Assembly: GCA_018433925.1 (NCBI GenBank)
Contig: JAHDQI010000019.1
Span: 1-37,847 of the forward strand
Length of the DNA: 37,847 bases
DNA from: Phycisphaerae bacterium
GTDB lineage: Bacteria; Planctomycetota; Phycisphaerae; Sedimentisphaerales; Anaerohalosphaeraceae
Direction: 5' to 3'
Of this stretch, positions 24,702-34,000 are shown in pieces. Each line of letters starts with the position of its first letter. Positions within the stretch are counted from its first letter, which is position 1. The translations under genes and the position numbers were made by a program. The notes under the pieces are model-generated. The model saw only the letters and a list, made by a program, of their open reading frames with translations. It searched no databases and was not told the DNA's origin.

Positions 24702-26075
24702 TTAATTGTTGACAGGCAATTCCGTCTGTATCCGGACTGAAACTCTTTGAACACGGCCTCGTTTCTTGACCCCGGATGCGGCCGAAAGATTCGCAGTTCG
24801 GACAAGAGCCGGCATCGAGCCGCACAATGCCAATATCATGTAAAAGACGGTTCGCGGTTGACCAAATAGACTTACTCTGAAAAATACCACCAGCAAAGTG
24901 ACCAGGCCTCCCGCCACGCACCAAACCATCCATTGAACAGACACGGTTCGACTTTTAAGAAATGCCTGAATCAGATTTTGTACGCCAAAAAAAAGAATTC
25001 CCAAAAAAGGCACAAACCCCACCAGGCCGAAACGGCTGAGGATCAGCAAAAAGTGATTGACCATATCCGTATGCCCCCTCCCGTCAATCAACCTGCCCCA
25101 TCCCGGATCAACCTCCAGGCCGTATCCGAAGAGCCAATGCCCCCCCATTCCGTTTCTAAAGATCGCAACTTCAATCAACATACTGCGATACCAGGCCGTT
25201 GAACTGTCTAATGTAAAATCACCAAGCACATCGTAAAAATGACGATTGCTGAGGAGTTCAACTCCCAAGCAGAAAATGACTCCAATACCAACAATCGGCT
25301 TCCAAAACTGCCGAAAACGGAAAAACAGCAAAAATGAAATCAGTACGATTGCCCCCAGCATCGGACCGCTTGACATCGACGCAAAAACCCCGATCCCCAG
25401 CACACAAACACCCGTAATATAAAGCTGTCTGTTAGATTTAAGGAACTTGAAAATCCCGGCACAGATAGAAGCCGCCATGACAAAATATAAACCATAGAGA
25501 ATATGAACCGGGAATGATACATTGGCCCGATAAAATCCAAATCGCATATCCTGACGGTCTCCTATGTCACCCCAGGCGGCATATTGACTCAGTGAAGAGT
25601 ACATACTATATCCCGTAATCGCCTGCTGAAGACCTAACAGGGCCAGAGGAATCGATGCCGCCAGCAATAATTTGGCATACTTAATATAATCCTCCTTTGT
25701 CTTTATGATCATACGAACAGCAAAATAGGGGAGGGTAAGATCAAATGCCATCCCACTCCGATTGATTAGAGTATTCATCAGATTGCGTGAAACAAGGGTA
25801 GTGCTGACAACTTGACATACAAGGAAGAGTATTATACACCAGTCAATCGGCTCCATTCGAAAAGAGTGAAGCGTATTTGGGCGAAGAAAAAGCGACGTGA
25901 ACAGCAGCATCATGACAATTCGGCTTGCCGTAAAATCAACCGTTCCCAGTTGGATCGTCAGGTCATATGGATATCCGATTAAAATAAAAGTATAAGCTAT
26001 CAAGCCAACAAGAGGAGAACCGAACACCACAAAAATACACCCAATTGCTGCTACCAATCCGGTCAATCCGGTCAT
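24702..26075 (-). CDS. O-antigen ligase/polymerase-like (Wzy-type) membrane protein
   Basis: This 457-aa polytopic protein has about a dozen hydrophobic segments. The long loop near residues 300-360 (TLDSSTAWYRSMLIEVAIFRNGMGG, WLFGYGLE, HTDMVNHFLLILSRFGLVGF) has the R-x-x-x-x, G-x-G and N-H-x-x-L-x-x-x-x-x-x-G pattern of the Wzy_C/O-antigen ligase family. It likely polymerises the repeat unit on the periplasmic side. The ATG at 26073-26075 overlaps the previous stop as ATGA and has GAGGGG about 9 nt upstream; a longer reading to 26120 is unlikely. It is functionally linked to the flippase and the Wzz/BY-kinase. Confidence 0.87.
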   Translation of the reverse strand: MTGLTGLVAAIGCIFVVFGSPLVGLIAYTFILIGYPYDLTIQLGTVDFTASRIVMMLLFTSLFLRPNTLHSFRMEPIDWCIILFLVCQVVSTTLVSRNLMNTLINRSGMAFDLTLPYFAVRMIIKTKEDYIKYAKLLLAASIPLALLGLQQAITGYSMYSSLSQYAAWGDIGDRQDMRFGFYRANVSFPVHILYGLYFVMAASICAGIFKFLKSNRQLYITGVCVLGIGVFASMSSGPMLGAIVLISFLLFFRFRQFWKPIVGIGVIFCLGVELLSNRHFYDVLGDFTLDSSTAWYRSMLIEVAIFRNGMGGHWLFGYGLEVDPGWGRLIDGRGHTDMVNHFLLILSRFGLVGFVPFLGILFFGVQNLIQAFLKSRTVSVQWMVWCVAGGLVTLLVVFFRVSLFGQPRTVFYMILALCGSMPALVRTANLSAASGVKKRGRVQRVSVRIQTELPVNN

Positions 26076-27385
26076 GTGCAATTCCCCTCTTTTCCGGATG
26101 GGTATTCGGCCCCAAACCATTCGATCTCTTTGGACTCTCGCTGCTTCGGAAGGAGCATCGGCCTTCTCCAGTCCCGAAAAAGGATCCGTTTAAAGGTTCC
26201 TGCAATCGATTTAATTTTCACCCTGAGCGAGGCATGCAGCCAATTACGAAACAAATGAAAACCCCGAAATTCCGGACAGGGAATTTTCGCGATACGGACA
26301 GCCAGGATACGCCCAAACATTTCCTGTCTCCGCTGAAGCAGCGCCGTCTGAGAACGAGGCAGACAGGAAGGATCCACCCTTTGGAGTTCTAAATATCCCT
26401 TCTCAATGGCTTGATGTACCCATTGCCGGCCTTTTTCGGTCCTCACCAGCACCAGCGAACGTCCGCTGTCCCCCTCTTCAACAGGACGGTACCAGGGATC
26501 CCCGCAGGATACATCCGCAAATTCACCGGTCGATTCGACACAAAACCTGCAGCGAAGCTGACCCCGTTTACTTAAAATATCTCCCCAGGACTGAAAATAG
26601 GACAGCGAATCGGTTTGTAGATTGGGGTAGCGAGTTTCTACTTTCACATCGCCCGGCCAGCCGCATCCTCGATATCGCAAAGCGGCTACCTCATCCGGAT
26701 TGACCTGAAGTGCTTTGAGCATTTCTAATGTTGCCCTGCTGGTGCTTGTCCCGGCACAAAAAATGCTGACGGCAAGGGCTGTTTTTGATTCCCATTCCGG
26801 ACGAAGCAAATGTGCTTTTCGAAGACCCGCAACTTCACAGGGCTTGCCAACAAAAAGAAACTGCCCATCCACTTGCTCCAGTTGTAACAATCCGGCACAA
26901 GTGGAAGCCGGTGCATATCTCGAGCCCGTGCACCGAAGCAATTGCTCCCGTGTGCGGCTGAAAACCGGAATATTTTCTAAAGGTCTCTCAGGAGAAACAC
27001 CAATTTGCATGACCCCCTGAACTTGTTTTTCCTTCAATCCATATAAACCCAGCGCCGTGACCGTGCCTCCGGAAGAGCCCATGTATCGTATCTGCGGATC
27101 CGCCGCGTACCCTTCCCACACCTCCAGAACCTGCCCCCATCCGCACACCAGTTCCGGAAGATGATTTGGATGGGCCTCAGGTGCCGTCATTTCGATGCCC
27201 GGACAGACCCGTACACAGTCTCCGCAATGCTGGCAGTCATTGGAAACAAGAACCGGCCGAGATCCAATATCAATAAAATTTACCATTTTGAGGTTTCGAT
27301 CCGGGCAAACAGATACACAGGCCCCGCACCCCATACAGCATCGCCATTGTACAACCTGGTCTACTCGTTTAAAGAGTCCGGCCAT
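26072..27385 (-). CDS. FrhB/F420-dehydrogenase beta-subunit-like Fe-S protein of EPS loci
   Basis: This 437-aa protein has two 4Fe-4S motifs at the N-terminus: CMGCGACVSVCP (Cys 17, 20, 23, 27) and CQHCGDCVRVCP (Cys 51, 54, 57, 61). The N- and C-terminal FrhB domains follow, with SSGGTVTAL, GKPCEVAGLRK, FCAGTSTSRATLE, YRGCGWPG and RCRFCVESTGEFADVSCGD. The family binds flavin and Fe-S clusters and moves electrons in methanogen hydrogenases. In bacteria a subset sits in polysaccharide loci next to pyruvyl transferases, as here, and its job there is unknown. Its ATG overlaps the stop of the pyruvyl transferase-like gene (TGATG). Confidence 0.88.
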   Translation of the reverse strand: MAGLFKRVDQVVQWRCCMGCGACVSVCPDRNLKMVNFIDIGSRPVLVSNDCQHCGDCVRVCPGIEMTAPEAHPNHLPELVCGWGQVLEVWEGYAADPQIRYMGSSGGTVTALGLYGLKEKQVQGVMQIGVSPERPLENIPVFSRTREQLLRCTGSRYAPASTCAGLLQLEQVDGQFLFVGKPCEVAGLRKAHLLRPEWESKTALAVSIFCAGTSTSRATLEMLKALQVNPDEVAALRYRGCGWPGDVKVETRYPNLQTDSLSYFQSWGDILSKRGQLRCRFCVESTGEFADVSCGDPWYRPVEEGDSGRSLVLVRTEKGRQWVHQAIEKGYLELQRVDPSCLPRSQTALLQRRQEMFGRILAVRIAKIPCPEFRGFHLFRNWLHASLRVKIKSIAGTFKRILFRDWRRPMLLPKQRESKEIEWFGAEYPSGKEGNCT

Positions 27386-28719
27386 CAGATTTTCAGTTCT
27401 CCGATCTTCTCTGAAACAGGTATTTGTTCACCTTCTCGGCGAAAGATATTCATAATCCTCTCCTGAATTGTCGGCAGCGTCTGTTGCAGACGGGTTCTGC
27501 AGGACTCACGTCCGGCATATCCCTTATGAATCCTCTGCATCGCAGATTCCTGCGTTTCATTTCTAAGATCCACAACATAGTCAGCCACCCCGATACTGTC
27601 AAAAACACCGTGAAATTTTTTGCTGTATGCAATGCCAATGGCGGGGATGCACTGTGAAAGTGCCGCAATACAGGCATGCATTCGGGAACCGATAAAAAAA
27701 TCACATTGGCCAATTAGATACTTGATCTGATTTTGATTAAATCGTGTCTCGGGAAAAAAAATACGTTCTTTCCAATCTGGTTGAATCCGAGTCATAATAT
27801 CCCGGCAGGCCTGCCTATCACACTCCACAAGAAAATCGCCTTGGGGCATCACATGAGGAATCAGCAAAACAGAAACATTGTTTTCCTTCAGCAGCCAACG
27901 AATCAGACAATCTGCAAATTCCGGATAAGGAACCCGCAAATGAAACATATTACGACCTGTATAGCCTCCACTGTATAACAAACCGCTGATATTGAGGCCG
28001 ACTAAGATTCCCTGTTTGCAGCGCCATTGTTCAAATGCACGTATCTGGTCAGGTTCCGGTTTTACCGCGTCCAGGACAAATGCTACGTCAGGAAGAAAAT
28101 AAATTCGGGAATGGAATCGACGGCTTAAAAGTCCCCGTACATAATCATATCCTTCCCGGTCGCGGCAATACACGGCTTGGGCTCTGCGAAGAAGATAACC
28201 AGCCAGCCTTCGAGCCACCGGCCCCCGAAACGGACCGTAGGTCTGTGGAAGTAAAATTAATTTCCCGCCCGCCAGCAAAACCAGCCACTTTTCCAAAAAC
28301 CCCTGAAAATACCGTTTAAAACCATAGATATCGCTGAAACTATCTCCCCCCGTAATATCCGCAAACAGATCCACTTTTGACAAGCGACGCGCAAGCGGAT
28401 GCAGATGGAAAATAAATGTCCGTACAAACGGAAAGGGGAAAATCCGAATGGCCACAAAACTAATCCAAAACCAGATATAATGCCAGGACACAAACAGGCC
28501 TGCATTATACCGCAAAGGAATCGACCCCACGTCCACACTTTTTCCGCCAACCGAAACATGAATCCGCTCCGGCCGCAATCCATTGGGAAATAAAATAAGT
28601 TCCGCATCCGGCCATTGATAACGAAGAAGCTTCAAACTGGAATCAGCCAGTGCGTTTACACCGAGATTGCCCGTATCAAAACCGGCTCCCATTAAGCAAA
28701 TTGATTTCGGAGAATCCAA
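27385..28719 (-). CDS. Polysaccharide pyruvyl transferase family protein
   Basis: This 444-aa protein has the GT-B-like fold of the CsaB/WcaK family: ICLMGAGFDTGNLGVNAL, FADITGGDSFSDIYG, GGKLILLPQTYGPF, AVYCRDREGYDYV, VSVLLIPHVM, and CDFFIGSRMHACIAALSQCIPAIGIAYSKKFHG with the catalytic-region Arg-Met-His. It would add a pyruvate ketal from PEP to a sugar of the EPS. The start is a TTG at 28717-28719 with AGTAGG ~6 nt upstream. The first ATG lies inside the first beta-strand, so TTG is preferred. The gene is followed directly by the FrhB-like gene. Confidence 0.9.
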   Translation of the reverse strand: MDSPKSICLMGAGFDTGNLGVNALADSSLKLLRYQWPDAELILFPNGLRPERIHVSVGGKSVDVGSIPLRYNAGLFVSWHYIWFWISFVAIRIFPFPFVRTFIFHLHPLARRLSKVDLFADITGGDSFSDIYGFKRYFQGFLEKWLVLLAGGKLILLPQTYGPFRGPVARRLAGYLLRRAQAVYCRDREGYDYVRGLLSRRFHSRIYFLPDVAFVLDAVKPEPDQIRAFEQWRCKQGILVGLNISGLLYSGGYTGRNMFHLRVPYPEFADCLIRWLLKENNVSVLLIPHVMPQGDFLVECDRQACRDIMTRIQPDWKERIFFPETRFNQNQIKYLIGQCDFFIGSRMHACIAALSQCIPAIGIAYSKKFHGVFDSIGVADYVVDLRNETQESAMQRIHKGYAGRESCRTRLQQTLPTIQERIMNIFRREGEQIPVSEKIGELKI

Positions 28720-28725
28720 AAATAC

Positions 28726-30210
28726 CTACTTAATTTCTTCTGAGGTTGCATGAGTCCGCACTTTGGCAGGCAGCAGACCCGCTTTGACCATCCAGAGAAA
28801 GGATACACTCCATGCACCGGCGCCTAAAATCAATCCTTCCACAAGAGAAAGGATTGTGGAATGCCGAAAATAAAGACCCAAAAACCAGGTTGCGAAAAGC
28901 ATTCCCGCAGCAACCAGTACACCGGGAATCCAACTATATAAATAGCCCCAAAACCGAATTCCGACAAAACGCCGAAGAACAAATACCTGACAGAGTATTC
29001 CAATACCTTCAGCCAACAAAACAGAAGCCGCCATCCCGGCAAGAGCATATCGCCTCGTCATTACAATAAGCAGGGGAATTAAAATAAAGGATCGAATGGC
29101 CACAAAATAACGCTGGATATGCGGCTTTCCTAATGCCAAATACAACGAAGCCAAAGGCATACCCTGAATACGCAGATAAATACAAAAGCACAGCATGGCA
29201 AAGGGAATTGAAACGGCAGCAAAGTCCGGCCCCCAGATGACCGATAAAATCGGAACTGCATACAACGCCATACCGGTCATCAGCGGTATCATGAACAGGC
29301 CGATTAACATGCTGATTTTATCAATCGCGTAAATCAGGGATTGCAGATCATCCTGTTTTTCTGAAAACGCCGGCAGCATCACCGGACCAATGACCGCCCC
29401 AAAATATTCCCGGGGCATCCGCGCCAACTGTCGAGCCATTGAATACCAGCCCATCAAAACCATGTTTACCAGCCGGCCGCCAATCAGCACATCTGCCTCA
29501 AATGCCACAAAAGTCAGAAGCGGAACCGCAAACATACCTCGCGCAAAATGAAAAAGCTCCAAAAAATAGCCTCGATGAAAATGAAAGCGAGGCAAAAAAG
29601 GACATAATAGAAATGAAAATAAGAACATAATTGCATATTCCGCCACCATACCGATCAAAAGCGCCCAGATGTTTCTTAACGTGAAGGCCAAAATCACAGT
29701 AACCAACGATCCAATTAAACCGCTGCCCTGGATGAGCAGGACTGATTTAAAAAAATGAAACTGTTTTTCCAGAACATGAGCTCTCGGGCTAAGAATACTG
29801 CGCAGGAAAATCGCCAAAAACGCAAAACGAATGTAAAGGGCTAATTCGGGTTGTTTATAAAATGAGGCGATCAGGGGAGCCAGCACAAAACCGGCTATAT
29901 ACAACACGATCCCTCGAACGGCCTGGAAAAACCATGCCATATTCAAATAGTCTTTATCCAGTCCATGTTTGCTCTGAATAATCGCCTGTTTAATACCCAC
30001 TTCAGCGATGGCTTCTAAAAAATAATTACAACTCATAATTACGGCCATCTGGCCAAGAAATTCAGGGGCCAGCAAACGCGTTAAAAACATGGATCGGACA
30101 AAACGAAATCCCTTTTCAAATCCCGTTCCTACCGCCAGCGACAGCGCTCCTCGTGCACTTCGGGCCATCAATCCGGAACCTAAAAAAAGTTGATTCAATC
30201 GAGTGACCAT
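28726..30210 (-). CDS. Wzx-type oligosaccharide flippase (MOP superfamily)
   Basis: This 494-aa protein has 12-14 hydrophobic segments. Its N-terminal part, GTGFEKGFRFVRSMFLTRLLAPEFLGQMAVI, matches the family pattern 'R-x-x-x-x-x-x-L-T-R-L-L-x-P-x-x-F-G'. It should flip the lipid-linked repeat unit across the inner membrane. It is the promoter-proximal gene of the 28-kb minus-strand cluster. No Shine-Dalgarno precedes the ATG at 30210. An in-frame ATG at 30168 is an alternative, with AGG ~11 nt upstream. A near-palindrome GAGAATTCTC lies 17-26 bp before the first ATG. Confidence 0.9.
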   Translation of the reverse strand: MVTRLNQLFLGSGLMARSARGALSLAVGTGFEKGFRFVRSMFLTRLLAPEFLGQMAVIMSCNYFLEAIAEVGIKQAIIQSKHGLDKDYLNMAWFFQAVRGIVLYIAGFVLAPLIASFYKQPELALYIRFAFLAIFLRSILSPRAHVLEKQFHFFKSVLLIQGSGLIGSLVTVILAFTLRNIWALLIGMVAEYAIMFLFSFLLCPFLPRFHFHRGYFLELFHFARGMFAVPLLTFVAFEADVLIGGRLVNMVLMGWYSMARQLARMPREYFGAVIGPVMLPAFSEKQDDLQSLIYAIDKISMLIGLFMIPLMTGMALYAVPILSVIWGPDFAAVSIPFAMLCFCIYLRIQGMPLASLYLALGKPHIQRYFVAIRSFILIPLLIVMTRRYALAGMAASVLLAEGIGILCQVFVLRRFVGIRFWGYLYSWIPGVLVAAGMLFATWFLGLYFRHSTILSLVEGLILGAGAWSVSFLWMVKAGLLPAKVRTHATSEEIK

Positions 30211-30950
30211 TTGAATTGTTATAAAGTGAGAATTCTCCCACTATTATGAGACATTGTGGATGCCAATAGGGCAATATTTGATTTTTTTACACTCCGTGCT
30301 TCTCAGTGCCCTAAAAACGCACTAATTCAGAATGTTTCATTCAAAACTCCGGTAACATAAAAAAAGATCGTAAAAGAGATCTTTCAAAAACACGAACAAT
30401 CCTACTCTATACTCTCCTTCAGATATACATCTTTAATGAGGATACACAATTTAATACATTTAAAATCGTTTTTCATCGCCTGAAATAATTAATTTTTCTA
30501 CTCAACTCTTAGCAATGGCCTTAAATAGAAAACATATATATTTGCGCCGATACACCCATAATGTTCCGTACAATGTCCTCTATTCTGCCTACAAAGACTT
30601 TTTATATTTCACTCAAAGAGACTATTCAGACCTTATTTTATTTTTGAAAATTGCCTCAAGTCCGATAATATATCTTGACGAAGCAACTATAAATTATTAA
30701 ACTGTATACTGTAATCAGCTTTTATAGAGTCTATGTTTATTATTTTATTCAGGTTTTTATCGTTTTTTGTTTTTCTATTCGCACTCAATACTGGAAATGA
30801 GAAATTGGGCAAAATAGTTCTTTCCAGATTATTTAAACTTGTTGATACATCTCTATTCATAGCCCAAGACCGGTATTTATCGGACGAGCAGTAATATCGA
30901 AACTTTGATTTGCTGCACAGGCATTCATTTTTTAAATTTTACTGTAGAAA
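30211..30950. other. Gene-poor divergent spacer upstream of the EPS cluster
   Basis: About 740 bp, AT-rich, lies between the divergent flippase and LamG genes. It must hold the main promoter of the minus-strand cluster, but I find no convincing -35/-10 pair. A TATAAC lies 7 bp before the flippase ATG without a matching -35. An AT-rich stem (30363-30369 with 30378-30384) has a T-run on the minus-strand side. Two short plus-strand frames (30515-30700 and 30733-30894) resemble nothing I know. Confidence 0.5.
30733..30894 (+). CDS. Possible 53-aa membrane peptide (doubtful)
   Basis: A 53-codon frame runs from ATG to TAA. The first ~20 residues are strongly hydrophobic (MFIILFRFLSFFVFLFALNT) and the rest is amphipathic with charged residues (NEKLGKIVLSRLFKLVD). 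Only a weak GAG lies before the ATG. The AT-rich context makes a chance frame with Phe/Leu/Ile codons likely. No homologue is recognised. Confidence 0.18.
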   Translation: MFIILFRFLSFFVFLFALNTGNEKLGKIVLSRLFKLVDTSLFIAQDRYLSDEQ

Positions 30951-30954
30951 TTGA

Positions 30955-31079
30955 ATCCCAAATGCAGAAAAAGCTTCATTGGGGATGCCCGGTACCTCTT
31001 TATAAACCCGGGCAGCAAAACCTTCAATGATTCGGATCTTCTGGGGTGGGTTTAAAACGAACAAGAAAAGTCCCAAGAT
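30955..31079 (+). promoter_or_regulatory. Structured 5' leader of the LamG gene
   Basis: Three successive stems can form. ATCCCAAATG (30955-30964) pairs with CATTGGGGAT (30977-30986), 9 of 10. TGCCCGG (30986-30992) pairs perfectly with CCGGGCA (31008-31014). ATCTT plus GGG (31036-31045, CT bulge) pairs with CCC plus AAGAT (31072-31079). The third stem ends 6 bp before the GAGGG Shine-Dalgarno. No match to a known riboswitch class is recognised. Confidence 0.4.
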
Positions 31080-31093
31080 GAATGAGGGAATTT

Positions 31094-34000
31094 ATGAAAC
31101 GTAAAAACGGGAAACACACAGTGCTGTTATTCCTTGCATTGACCTTAGGGTCCGTTCACAGTTTCGCCGATTACGGAGACAACTGGATTGAGCAATGGGG
31201 AATCCGCTGGACTTTCAACAAAAATATATCACCCACCGGCGCCGGCGGCACGTATCAATTCGGACAATTCGCCAACGGCGATTACTGGGTTGTCGGACCG
31301 GTTACCCTGATTGGGATCAATCCTCCATCCCGCCAATACCAGTTTGTTTTTACCCCCAGCAGCGGTATCAGCGGAACGTTTTCAAGCGGCGAAAGAGTGA
31401 CCCAATCTGCAACCGCAGCGAGAGGGACGGTAATCGTTCAAACAAGCCAGGGAAATATCTGCATCGAACCGGACACCGATTCGCCTGATTTTATCACGGG
31501 ACAGCCCGTTCGGACAACCAGCGGTGATCAGTTTACACCGGGGTCCATTGATACACGTACCATCAACGGGTCCATGATTAATCCGGACCCATCTAAAGCC
31601 AGTTTATGGAGCGGAAACCAGGCCTTTGACAGTGAAATGCATGCCTGGCACACAACAACAAATCGCCCGTATCCTCAATGGAGACAATATTGTTTAAATG
31701 GTGTTGTCAATGCGGCGCGCCCCAACAATGCGCCTGTATCCGCAACTAATCCGCTAACCATCCCCGTACACTCCTCTCTTGTAAGCAGCATCAGCAAATC
31801 GCATCCCGCAAGGACAATCCTGCAGACACAGGCAATTTTGACGGTACTGCCTTCAGCTCCGGCAGAAAATAGTTTTCGACCCCCCTATAGCGGAAACGAT
31901 AAATCCGTTCATTTTACCGTAAATATGCTGGACTATTCCAGGTTGCTCAATCTCCCTTCCGTAGATACAACCCCCATTGATTCAATCGCCGCTCACTTTG
32001 AAAAACCCTGGATTGATATCCTGACGGGGCAAATGGGACAAAGCGGCCGTTCTCAAAATATGCCTGAATATTCACAAACAATTGGGCAGAGAACGGGAGA
32101 TGCAGCGCTGATCCTAAATGTACGCCAAAGTGCAAATGAAACCACAAACAGGGATATCAAGAAAACCTTATTAATCCGATTCGTGCAGCTCGGTATTGAT
32201 AATTATGGCGTCATGAAAATGGGAGCGAGTATGCCCGAAGGAAACTGGCCCCCTATAGAAGGGCAAAATATGGGCCATAAGCTGCCTATTGTTTTTGCCG
32301 GTTATCTTCTGGGCGGCACAAAAGGCAGCGCTCATGCACCTGCAGATCAAATGCTGAACATTCCCGTCTGGAATCCGGAATTAAGCGTTGGCTCTTTTAA
32401 TCCTGTTTTTCAGGAGGATCTTAATCTTTGGTATGTCACCGAAGAAGATATCGGCAGACCGGTCAGAGGCGTTAACAAGGGATACGGAATCGCAGAAGAA
32501 TATACACAGGAACATGTCGGCCTTCCCGAATGGGGAACACGCCACCTTGGACCCTACGCTTTCCCTTCAGACGATGACTCCGCATGGAACGCTAATTATC
32601 GCCACATTTGCGCCACAGGAATGGTCGGAACGGCCCTTGCGATCCACATGATGGGATTACGAGACGTCTGGAACAACCCCGTCTTTTTCGATTATCATGA
32701 TCGGTGGTACAGCATTACAAACGGAAATCCCACGGAATCGCAGAGCTTAACATCGCTGACTAAAAAAATGTGGGATGCCTACCGTACAAATTACGGCCCT
32801 GTCTGGCCGGATTCAAATCCTCCCGGGCAGGATACCTATACGTTAACAATTGCTGCATCCAACGGATCGATTCATAAGTCGCCCGATAAACTCTTTTATG
32901 ATGCCGACGAAAAAGTAACGCTGACTGCCGAACCGGACTTTGGCTATCATTTTTCCAGTTGGTCCGGAGATGCCGACGGCAACGCCAATCCTCTGGAAAT
33001 TGTTATGAATGAGAATAAAACGATTTCCGCCGATTTCTCTGAAATCGGATCGACAGACCCTCCTTCCGTTACCGAATTACTGAATCGGGCTGTCTATTCA
33101 AAGCTCAACAGCATGCTGTTTACTGAAATGGATGACTATATCAGCATTCCCACAGACAACTGGAGTCTCAGCGGCACCTCCGTGACAATGTGGATTTACC
33201 CCGACACTGTAGCCGGTTCACATTATTTGTTTGGACACACAATCGGTGCCTGGAGCAACCGCATACAGCTTTATATACGAGAGGGTCAATTAGGTCTTGG
33301 CTTAGGCAGTACACATGCCTTAAACCAGTCGATCTTTTCCTGCCTGCCCAATCAATGGTATATGATAACGCTTTCCTGGGACGGCTCCAATTACAAAGTC
33401 TATGTCAATAATCAGTTGCAGGCCCAGGGGAGCTACTCCGGCCTGACTGAATTGAATACCTTTGCTGATATTGGCAATACCGGAAATCCGGATTACAGGG
33501 CGGTCGAACCTTTCTCCGGGACGATTAGCAGCGTCCGGATCTTTGCGGAATCTCTTGATCTTGCCGCCGTTTCATTGCTTTTTGAATACGGACATGATAC
33601 CGGCCTGACCGGACACTGGAAACTTGATGAATGCACCGGCAACTCAGCCGCAGACGCTTCCGGATGTCAGCAAACCGCGATCCTTGCGGGCGGACCTTCG
33701 TGGGGCCGTCCCTGGGCGGACGAACACTTCCTCTGCATGACCACGAAAAACCAGGCCCTGCAGATCCCCTCGGCCGTACTTTCGCCCGAGGCCGGAACCA
33801 TCGCCCTCTGGCTGACTCCCGCGGATGAAATCGGGGCCCAATACCTCTTCGGCCATGTCTGCAACAGCTCCAGCCGGATCGCCCTGCTGACCGTAAACGG
33901 ACAGCTTGCCCTCAGTATGGGCTCACAAAGTCTGACCCGACAGAATATCGCTTTTCTGCCTGCGGGCCGGCTGACTCACATCGCCCTGACATGGAATAAC

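Noticed and set aside
30355-30390. AT-rich stem with a T-run read as an intrinsic terminator on the minus strand
   Set aside because: The stem is only 7 bp with 2 G/C pairs, and there is no gene upstream of it on that strand to terminate. Kept only as a note.
30515-30700. 61-codon plus-strand frame
   Set aside because: It has no Shine-Dalgarno, lies in AT-rich sequence, is rich in Tyr/Leu/Ile as expected by chance there, and resembles no family.
30955-31079. Cyclic-di-GMP (GEMM) riboswitch before the LamG gene
   Set aside because: The conserved GEMM blocks (e.g. the CGCACAGGGCAAACC-type core) are absent. Only generic stems are present.
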